From the NCBI GenBank assembly GCA_029339195.1, contig JAPTJF010000054.1, forward strand, positions 62,001 to 126,000: 64,000 bases of DNA, given 5' to 3'. The stretch comes from Micractinium sp. NFX-FRZ. Its lineage: Eukaryota > Chlorophyta > Trebouxiophyceae > Chlorellales > Chlorellaceae. Positions 57,001-64,000 of the stretch are shown piece by piece; the stretch's first letter is position 1, and every line of letters begins with the position of its first letter. The position numbers were made by a program, and so were the translations under genes. The notes below the pieces were generated by a model. The model did no database searches. It had not been told where the DNA came from and saw nothing but the letters and a program-made list of their open reading frames with translations.

Positions 57001-60000
57001 CCGCCTGCTGCGGCTGCTGGGTGGCTATGCTGGGCTGGAGCTGCGGCTGCGGCTGCTGCTGCTGCTGCTGCTGCTGGAGCTGCTGCTGCTGCTGCTGCTG
57101 CTGCTGGAGCTGGAGCTGGGCGGCTGTGCTGGGCTGGGCTGGGCCGAGCCAAATGTTTTATGCTGAGATGCGCTGTGTGTCCTCTCTGGGTTGTGCTGCG
57201 CTGCGTCGTGCTGGGCGCAGTGTACACGGTGCGCCCACCGTGCTGCCCTCCACGTCCCACCCCAACCTGCTTCAATGCAAACACTTCCGCAATCAACCCC
57301 ACTCTGCGTCGCCACCTCCCTCTGCCGCACACCTTGCCTAAACACATTTGGCTCCTTTCCTCTGAAAACCATCACCCCTCATGCAGCCACCCTTCCACCT
57401 GCACCAGCTGGTGCACGTGGGCGGCCCGGTGACCCGCCGACGCCCACCCCACCCCACCACTTTCAAACCCAGACTCACCACCCCATCCCACCCCTCATGC
57501 TGCAGCCACTTCCACCTGAACCAGCTGGTGCGCGTGGACGGCGTGGTGACCCGCCGCACGGGCGTCTACCCCCAGCTGCAGCGCACCTTTTACGACTGCC
57601 TCAAGTGCGCGGCGGTGCTGGGCCCCTACTTCCAGACGGGGGACAAGGAGATCAAGCTGGGCTCCTGCCCCTCCTGCGAGTCCAAGGGGCCCTTCTCGGT
57701 GGGTGGGCGGCCCTGAGGGGGCGGGCGGGCGGGCATGGGGGAGTGGGCCCAAAGTGGCGTGTGGGGCCAGGAGGAAGGGGGCAGATGGCCCTTCCAAGCG
57801 GAGGACTGCCTGCTCTCTAGAGTCACTCTTTGGCCTGCTGCTCCCCCACTGTTGCATTCCCCTCTCCTCCCTGAACGTGAAGCAGACAGCAACCGCTTCA
57901 AACTCGCGCGCCCACGTTGTTGCTGTCTCTTGCTTGACTGTGGCCAAATAATGTGTTGGCGATTGCGCAGGTGGACATGAGGCACGCGGTGCACCGCACC
58001 TACAGTGTGCTTGGTTCATTTTGGTTGGTTCCTTGCATTGACCCACACATGCAGGTGAACGTGAAGGAGACGGTGTACCGCACCCTATCGTCACGTTGGC
58101 TCATGTCTATATCTTTCTTGTACTTGACCACACGTGCAGGTGAACGTGAAGGAGACGGTGTACCGCAACTACCAGAAGATCACGCTGCAGGAGAGCCCCG
58201 GGTCGGTGCCCGCCGGCCGCCTGCCTCGCTCCAAGGAGGTCATCCTGCTGCACGACCTGGTCGACTATGTGCGCCCCGGCGAGGAGATCATCGTTACCGG
58301 TGAGCTTTGTCTGTCGGGGCGTTTGAGCAGTGTGGTAACCGTTGATTGAGTGTCCTGCTGCACGACCTGGTCGGCTATGTGCGGAGGAGATCATCGGTCA
58401 CCGGTGAGCTGCGCCGAGGAGTGCTTGGGGATGTTTCGTAGAAAGGGAAGGGGTGGGCTGTGTGAAGGTGCGTTTAGTGATTACATTTAGAGCACTGGGT
58501 AAGCACTGGTCTGGCGTGGTGCCACTTGGTCCCCGCCACCTGACCCGTCCTGTGCTGCCCCCGCCCTGGGGCCCCCTTGTGCAGGCATCTACCAGCACAG
58601 CTTTGAGGCCGGCCTGAACGCGCGCCACGGCTTCCCCGTCTACTCGGTCAACATCGAGGCCAACCACGTGCAGGTCAGATGTCGTGCTTAGATGTAGGCA
58701 GAGCGGAGGGGTTGTGCCAGTGTGGGTGTGTGGGGGCAGTGGGCTCGCCAAGAAGGAGGGGGGGAGACAGGGCTGTGCACTGTGGTTAAAAGAAGCAAGG
58801 GCTGCTTGTTTACTGAGTCAACAGCGAGGCCGACTTCGTGCAGGTGAGTGAATCGAAGCAGCAGGGGTGAAGGGGCAGTGAGTGGTCTGTGGGTTGGGAG
58901 GAGGGGGCCGTTCAGGCAAACCAAGTGCGCATGCAGCGGGGGTTGTACGTGCGTCTGTCTGGGCAGGGTGTGCACTCAGCACCCCCCTCACGTGCCCAAA
59001 CCGCTGCCTGCCTCCCCCTCCTTTGCTGCCCCGCAGAAGAAGGGCGACCAATACTCTGCTGCCCGCTTGACGGATGACGACAAGGCGGAGATCCGGGCGC
59101 TGGGCCGCGACCCACGCATCGGTAGGCAGACCGCACCGCTCTTCTTTGCAGCTCTTTCATGCGGCCCCCTGCGCTGCCACCTGTCATGCCGCCTGTTGTG
59201 TGCTGCCTCTGGCCTTGGAAAGGCGGAGATCCGGGCACTGCGCCGCGAGCACGCAGCGGTGTGGCACATTTGCTTGATCGTGCCCAGCCCTGCTCCGCCA
59301 TCTGCTCCGGATGTTGCGTTCTGATCTGATCTGCCTGCTCTGCCGTTCTTTGCTACAACGACCCGCCTCACTGCCCGCACCCCAACCCCGCACACCTCAT
59401 CTTCGTTCTGCCCCTCCTCTCCCCAATCTCAAGTCACCAACATGCGAGCGCACCGATTGCTCCACTGCCCCCTCATCTCGCTGACGCAAACGCACCCCTT
59501 CCTCTGCCCCTCCCACCCCATGCTGCTGTACTGCTCTGCAGGCGAGCGCATCGTCAAGTCCATTGCCCCCTCCATCTACGGCCACCAGAACATCAAGATG
59601 GGCATCGCTCTGGCCATGTTTGGGGGGCAGGAGAAGCACCCCTCGGCCACCCACCGCCTGCGTGGAGACATCAACATGCTGCTGCTGGGCGACCCCGGTA
59701 CCGCCAAGTCGCAGGTGAGCATGAGCAAAGGGCACATTTCCCAGGCATCAAACTGAGTAGGCCCACGACCGGGGCGAGGGTCGATGAGTGGGTGGCGGTG
59801 ATGGAAGGTGGCGTCAGCATGCTGCTGCTGGGTGACAAAGCATGCCTCACCACACCTGCCAAGCCCCCACTTCTTTCCTTGCTTGCTTGCACTTCCTTGC
59901 ACATATGTGACAAGTTGGCTCAATGCGCATCCGGCAAACTCCTACAACTCAAACCCTTTCAAATTTCTCTCCTATTCTTGCTCCGCAGTTCCTCAAATAC

Positions 60001-63000
60001 ATTGAGAAGGTGGCCCACCGCGCGGTGTACGCCACCTGGCAAGGGCGCCTTTTGCACAACTGCTGACCCGCACTCCCTCTCTCCCGTGTGCTTCCTGTGC
60101 CCCTCCACCAATGCAGTTCCTCAAGTACATCGAGAAGGTGGCCCACCGTGCGGTCTACACCACCGGCAAGGGCGCGTCTGCCGTGGGCCTGACGGCGGCG
60201 GTGCACAAGGACGCAATCACGGGGGAGTGGACGCTGGAGGGAGGCGCGCTGGTGCTGGCTGACCGGGTGGGTGCCTGTGGGACAGGGCTGACGCAGCTGC
60301 GCCAGCTGCCTGCCAATGGTGGTGGGTGGTGTATCATTCTGCCGGGGAGTGGATGCTGGAAGGAGGCGCGCTGGTGATGGCAGACCGGGTGGGTGCCTGC
60401 GGGGTTGTGGCAGCTTACTCGCTGGCTGGCTGGGTGGATGGGCAAGCTTGGGGGGATGAGGCCAGGCGCTGAGACAGGCGCTTGCATGGTTGGGTTGTGT
60501 CAGACCCCCAAGCCGCCGCCGCCGCTGGCCACCCGCCATACTGCCCTCGGCTGTTCCAGCCGCCATGTGCGCTGCATCGTGACCGGCCTGTGCTGTGCCT
60601 CAACTACGTCTCAACTGCGCTCCCTTCCTGCCCCCTCACCCCACTTTGCCTTGCAGGGCGTGTGCCTGATTGACGAGTTTGACAAGATGAACGACCAGGA
60701 CCGAGTGTCCATCCACGAGGTGGGTGGGTGGCTCACATTAGGGTGGATAGAGTCGACTTCTTGGGCAGGTGATGCACATGTTGTTCGCTGCTGTTGGCTC
60801 ACATGGCAAGCAGGCCAGTACGGCGGTGTGTCCTTACAGGATGCAGGTTAGATTTAAATGGATTGAGTCGACTTTTTGGGCAGGTGGTGCACATGTTGTT
60901 TGCTGCTTTTGGCTCACATGGCAAGCGGGCCACGTCGGCGTTGTGTCCATACACGGGGCGGGTGGGGAGGTGCCCCCGGACTGCGTGCTCAGGGGCAGAG
61001 GCCACAGCAGCAATCAATCCCCATCTCCAGGACGTGCCCCTCTTGCTTCCTTTCAATGTGTACCATGATGGTGTCTCTCTGGTGCAGGCCATGGAGCAGC
61101 AGTCCATCTCCATCTCCAAGGCGGGCATCGTGACGTCGCTGCAGGCGCGCTGCTCAGTCATCGCGGCCGCCAACCCCATTGGCGGGCGCTACGACTCCTC
61201 CAAGACCTTCTCGGAGAACGTGGAGCTGACCGACCCCATCCTGTCGCGGTGAGGAAGGGTGGGGGGGGTGAAGGGTGTTTAGCCTGCAAGGTGGTGCAAT
61301 GGGTGGGGCGATCCAGTGGCTTGAACAGACTTGCAATGCCGTTTGTTTGTTCTTTGCAGTTTCGACGTGCTGTGCGTGATCAAGGACACGGTTGACCCGG
61401 TGAACGACGAGAAGCTGGCCGAGTTTGTGGTGGGCAGCCACGCGCGCAGCCACCCGGAGGACGTGGCGGCGGCGCACGCGGCGGAGGCGGAGGGCGGCGC
61501 AGAGTGAGTTGACAACTGCCCTCCCTGATGCTGCTTGCATGCATGCTGCTGCGGCCACCCTGCCGGCATGCCTGCTGCACTAGGCCCGTGCGGCTGTGCT
61601 GCATGCGCCTGCTGTTGCACACTCTGCAAGCACAGCCGAGGGCACACCCCACCTAGCCCTTAGTTCCTGCCCTCCCACCTGCCCGCCCTCTCCCCCCGAC
61701 TTGCAGGGCCGGCAGCAGCGGCAACGCGGGCAGTTTCGACATGCTGAGCCAGCAGATGCTCTGCTCATCAAAACACCCAGCTCACAATCTTGCCCACCAC
61801 CCCCCTCCTTCCGACCCCCGTATTGTGCAGGGCCGGCAGCAGCGACAAGGCGGGCGACCCCGAGATGCTCAGCCAGCAGATGCTGCGCAAGTACATCACT
61901 TATGCCAAGCAGACCTGCCGGCCCAAGCTGCAGGCGGCGGACTACGACAAGGTGGCGCAGGTGAGCGCCATGCCACGTCAGCAGTCACATGATGCCACGT
62001 CAGCGCCGGGGGCGCCCTTGTCTGCACGTGTGTCAGCGTGCAGGCTAAAGGCTGTGGCAGGGTGGCGCCGGTGGACTGTTTTGTCACGCCAGCATGCCAT
62101 GTCGGCATGCCCACCCCTGCGAACCGCGTGCATGGCGGCTGTCCCGCCCACCACCAACCAAGTCACAGCAACCAGCGAGCAACCCCAATCCACCCCACTG
62201 ACCCACCCACCTTTGCGTCCCACCTTTTCCTCGCCCCCCACCCCTCTTCCCCCCCGCCTGCAGGTGTATGCAGAGCTGCGCCGCGAGAGCAGCGTGACCC
62301 ACGGCATGCCCATTGCTGTGCGCCACCTGGAGTCGATGATCCGCATGAGCGAGGCGCGGGCGGCCATGCACCTGCGCGAGTACGTCAGCGACGACGACAT
62401 TGACTGCGCCATCAGGTGGGTAGCAGTAGTGACCATGGCTCTGGAGTACTTGCATGATAAGTATTGGCGTCCTTTTGGCTCGTTTCTCAGGCGGCCACGG
62501 ACCATGCATGTTTGACAAGGTGGCGCGATCAGGTGTGCAGTGATCACGGGGGATTCTCGGGGAGTGCCCGCAGGAAAAATGCTGTGTGCCGTGCGGCCAC
62601 ACCACACACTCTACCTCCACGCCAGCAGCAGCTGCTCCCGCCCAAAACCCAACACCTTGTGCTCACCCCCTCCCCCGCCCCGCAGGATCATGCTGGAGAG
62701 CTTTGTGGCCACCCAGAAGCTGAGCGTGCAGAAGGCGCTGCGCAAGAAGTTCCGGCGCTACCTGTCGGCCAAGGCCGACTTCAACGGCCTGGTGAGCCTG
62801 GTTGGGGGGTCTGTTAAGGAGGGATTTGTGTTATTGTAGGTGTTAGGTGCCCTGGCGGACGGGTGAGCCAGCTTAGTGCGCACTGATCATGTAACAGGAG
62901 AGTGCTGTTGTTGGTGGGAGGGAGGCAGGTGGCAGGAGCCGCCGCGGCAGACTTCAAGGGGCTTCAACAAGCTGCACTGTTGGGAGCTCCCTCTCCCAGG

Positions 63001-63631
63001 GGAGCCTTCATGGGATACGCCCGCTCGTCACCCTCCCAACTATGCCCCTTCCCCACTCCGCTGCAGGTGCTGCTGAAGCTGGGAGATTGCCTGCTGGTCC
63101 TCACCTGCCGCTGTCTCCACTTGCGTTCTTTCCTCCCACCCACTCATCCCCCTCCCCAACTGTACCCCTTCCTCGTATCCTCCATTGCAGGTGCTGCTGA
63201 AGCTGCAGGAGTGCCTGCGGGACGCGCGGCGGGTGGAGTCCATCACGGGCCAGGTGGAGGACCGGGACAACTACGCCGTGCCCGTGCGGTGAGTGGCTGG
63301 GAGCACAGCGCAGCACAGCATGCACAGCGTGCACAGCACGAGGCAGCGGAGCGTAGCAGGGCGCGCGTAGCAGGCTGCACAGCAGCGCAGGGTAGTGAAA
63401 CTAGCAATACACACTGTGCTGCTCCCGACCTGCGGCTGCTCATTGGCTGCTCACCTCCCCGGCTTCCTCCCGTCACGCGCCCTTCCCTTTACGATGTGCA
63501 GGCAGCTGGAGGAGCGGTGCCGTGACATGGACATTTACGACCTCAAGCCCTTCTTTGAGAGCAAGACGTTCCAGGAGGCAGGCTTCCGGCTGGGCGAGGG
63601 CGCGCAGCAGGTGCTGCTGGCACGCGCGTGA
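54031..63631 (+). CDS. MCM2: MCM2 subunit of the replicative helicase
   Basis: Subunit of the MCM2-7 helicase that is loaded at origins and unwinds DNA. Twenty-one exons, 874 residues: 54031-54051, 54153-54262, 54598-54785, 55017-55099, 55395-55563, 56219-56336, 56885-56986, 57506-57698, 58140-58299, 58585-58673, 59037-59121, 59542-59714, 60117-60266, 60657-60719, 61088-61248, 61360-61503, 61831-61960, 62264-62415, 62686-62791, 63191-63288, 63502-63631. The acidic N-terminus carries [18 protein letters not shown]. The zinc finger is C295, C298, C318, C321. Walker A is GDPGTAKSQ (489-497), Walker B LIDEFD (551-556), and the arginine finger SRFD (621-624). [13 protein letters not shown] and [10 protein letters not shown] identify MCM2 rather than another paralogue. 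The start at 54031 or the in-frame Met at 54049 (better context) are both possible. Most introns carry partial exon copies. Confidence 0.97.
55766..56218 (+). repeat. Four tandem pre-copies of MCM2 exon 6 start
   Basis: Copies start at 55766, 55890, 56005 and 56117; the functional exon starts at 56219 (periods 124, 115, 112, 102). Each has a pyrimidine stretch, a TGCAG acceptor and about 54 nt of exon start (CCAACAGCGCCACCCTGGAG onward to CATGCC). Copies nearer the real exon are more alike: the fourth keeps CAACTACCTCGACATTGCC. None is followed by a GT donor at the exon-like edge, so they act at most as decoy acceptors. Confidence 0.96.
56409..56580 (+). repeat. Two post-copies of MCM2 exon 6 end
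   Basis: GATGCTGCCCATCCCTGGGG (56409 onward) and GATGCTGCCCATCCTGGGGG (56552 onward) repeat the exon end at 56308-56336. The first also keeps CGCCAAGTGAGTG, that is, the donor itself. This intron therefore contains a duplicated, intact-looking 5' splice site. Confidence 0.92.
56788..56820 (+). repeat. Pre-copy of MCM2 exon 7 start
   Basis: GCAG then GGAGGTGGGGCTGGAGGAGT repeats the functional start at 56885 (GGAGGTGGCCCTGGAGGAGT), 97 bp upstream. Confidence 0.9.
57045..57118. repeat. CTG/GGAGCTG tract in MCM2 intron
   Basis: Runs of eight or so CTG units separated by GGAGCTG blocks, directly behind exon 7. It is the longest CTG tract in the window. Confidence 0.88.
57387..57447 (+). repeat. 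Pre-copy of MCM2 exon 8 start
   Basis: About 60 nt repeat the start of the exon at 57506 (CACCAGCTGGTGCACGTGG against AACCAGCTGGTGCGCGTGG), with the acceptor and CCGGTGACCCGCCG. Period 119. Confidence 0.92.
57971..58083 (+). repeat. Two pre-copies of MCM2 exon 9 start
   Basis: Copies at 57971 (GTGGACATGAGGCACGCGGT) and 58055 (GTGAACGTGAAGGAGACGGT) precede the functional exon at 58140; periods 84 and 85. The second copy matches the real exon for 28 nt without a mismatch by eye, the first is decayed. Confidence 0.93.
58352..58408 (+). repeat. Post-copy of MCM2 exon 9 end and donor
   Basis: TCCTGCTGCACGACCTGGTC and then GCGGAGGAGATCATCGGTCA, CCGGTGAGCTG repeat the exon end at 58243-58305 with a small deletion, 110 bp downstream. 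Confidence 0.92.
58811..58850 (+). repeat. Post-copy of MCM2 exon 10 end
   Basis: TACTGAGTCAACAGCGAGGC then CGACTTCGTGCAGGTGAG repeats the exon end at 58641-58677, with an in-frame TGA created by substitution. Confidence 0.9.
59219..59262 (+). repeat. Post-copy of MCM2 exon 11 end
   Basis: AAGGCGGAGATCCGGGCACT then GCGCCGCGAGCACGCA repeats the exon at 59082-59118, 138 bp downstream. Confidence 0.88.
59811..59841 (+). repeat. Post-copy of MCM2 Walker A region
   Basis: GTCAGCATGCTGCTGCTGGG then TGACAAAGC repeats exon 12 at about 59669-59697, just before the Walker A codons. Confidence 0.75.
59989..60052 (+). repeat. Pre-copy of MCM2 exon 13 start
   Basis: About 60 nt from TTCCTCAAATACATTGAGAA to GGCAAGGGCGCC repeat the functional start at 60117, mostly third-position differences, 128 bp upstream, with the acceptor retained. 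One inserted base pair shifts the frame near TGGCAAG. Confidence 0.94.
60342..60399 (+). repeat. Post-copy of MCM2 exon 13 end and donor
   Basis: GGGGAGTGGATGCTGGAAGG then AGGCGCGCTGGTGATGGCAG and ACCGGGTGGGTGCCTG repeat the exon end and donor at 60222-60277. It remains open and could serve as an alternative donor. Confidence 0.94.
60735..60970 (+). repeat. Tandem intron unit with post-copies of MCM2 exon 14 end
   Basis: A unit of about 118 bp is repeated (GTCGACTTCTTGGGCAGGTG near 60752 and GTCGACTTTTTGGGCAGGTG near 60868). Each unit ends in a version of the exon end and donor: GTGTCCTTACAGGATGCAGG near 60829 and GTGTCCATACACGGGGCGGG near 60943, against GTGTCCATCCACGAGGTGGG at 60705. Confidence 0.9.
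61707..61762 (+). repeat. Pre-copy of MCM2 exon 17 start
   Basis: GGCCGGCAGCAGCGGCAACG onward to AGCCAGCAGATGCTC repeats the functional start at 61831, 124 bp upstream. It is open in frame, but no GT donor follows. Confidence 0.93.
63067..63097 (+). repeat. Pre-copy of MCM2 exon 20 start
   Basis: GTGCTGCTGAAGCTGGGAGA then TTGCCTGC repeats the functional start at 63191 (GTGCTGCTGAAGCTGCAGGA), 124 bp upstream. Confidence 0.88.
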
Positions 63632-64000
63632 TGAGCTGGCAGGCAGCACGCCAGCTGGCGGCGGCAGCTCTCGGGTTGCCACCTGGCCAATCTGCGTGCG
63701 ACTTGCGATACGGTGGCCGGCGGCCAGGGGGGGGCCAGGCCCGCAGGGCTTGCAAAAGGCTGGGCCAGAGGTGGCTGCAACACGCCACGCTGCCCCGCCT
63801 TCTTTTCTGCTGCTGCTAGCTGCCAGAACTTGGCGCCAAAATACTTCCCTGACTTTGCACCAACCACCACCACCACAGACAGCCTATCCCCGACATCCCC
63901 TGCTTCTTTCTATTTGCTGCTACAAATTGTGTTACGTTGCGCGCTGAGATGCGCCGCCCCTTTGACGGTTGGGGAAGGCGGCCACGCCACTTGCCCGGCC
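63632..64000. other. 3' flank of MCM2
   Basis: 369 bp after the stop. No clear TGTAA on the plus strand and no further exon seen before the window ends. Confidence 0.5.

Noticed and set aside
1..64000. CRISPR array, prophage, bacterial operon or integrated virus
   Set aside because: No regular spaced repeats of that kind, no phage or viral proteins; all supported genes are eukaryotic with spliceosomal introns.

Overview
This is nuclear DNA from a GC-rich green alga. The genes are dense and intron-rich, with short exons and introns of about 80-600 bp. The proteins resemble land-plant and chlorophyte versions: a plant-like AP-2 alpha, a plant-type WEE1, a plastid-type RibF FAD synthetase and a DGK lacking C1 domains. 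Alanine and glutamine runs and CAG/CTG tracts are common, and UGUAA motifs lie behind several stop codons. A Chlorella-like trebouxiophyte is my best guess, but this is inferred from style only. I see no rRNA, tRNA, CRISPR array, complete transposon or bacterial/organellar operon.

Layout. Minus strand, 1-20.4 kb: AP-2 alpha (3' end outside the window); a type I membrane protein of unknown function; an HS2ST-like sulfotransferase; a small PUB-domain protein; a four-RRM RBM45-like protein. 20.4-23.0 kb is a long gap. 23.0-27.4 kb (minus) is a PA-TM-RING ubiquitin ligase, divergent from a lipid phosphate phosphatase (27.65-31.3 kb, plus). A diacylglycerol kinase follows (31.9-36.8 kb, plus). Then on minus: a SEC23-family COPII protein (37.2-42.7), RibF (43.1-44.6), a HEATR6-like protein (45.0-50.1) and WEE1 (50.4-53.5). 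WEE1 is divergent from MCM2 (54.0-63.6 kb, plus).

Functional links. AP-2, SEC23 and PA-TM-RING belong to membrane traffic. The lipid phosphatase and DGK are adjacent on one strand and act in opposite directions on the phosphatidic acid/diacylglycerol pair. WEE1 and MCM2, both cell-cycle genes, share a promoter interval of about 0.5 kb.

The most striking observation is not a gene. Introns of AP-2 alpha, the lipid phosphatase, DGK, SEC23 and above all MCM2 contain about 35 partial, decaying copies of the neighbouring exon edge. Each includes its splice-site region and is spaced about 45-180 bp from the real one. In every case I checked, copies of an exon start lie upstream of the functional exon and copies of an exon end lie downstream. 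This is what splicing-silent tandem duplication across exon-intron borders would leave behind. One MCM2 intron holds four such copies in a row before the real exon.

Exon borders were placed by hand from GT(GC)-AG sites and reading phase. For twelve genes the phases close to an open frame; the sulfotransferase N-terminus is unresolved.
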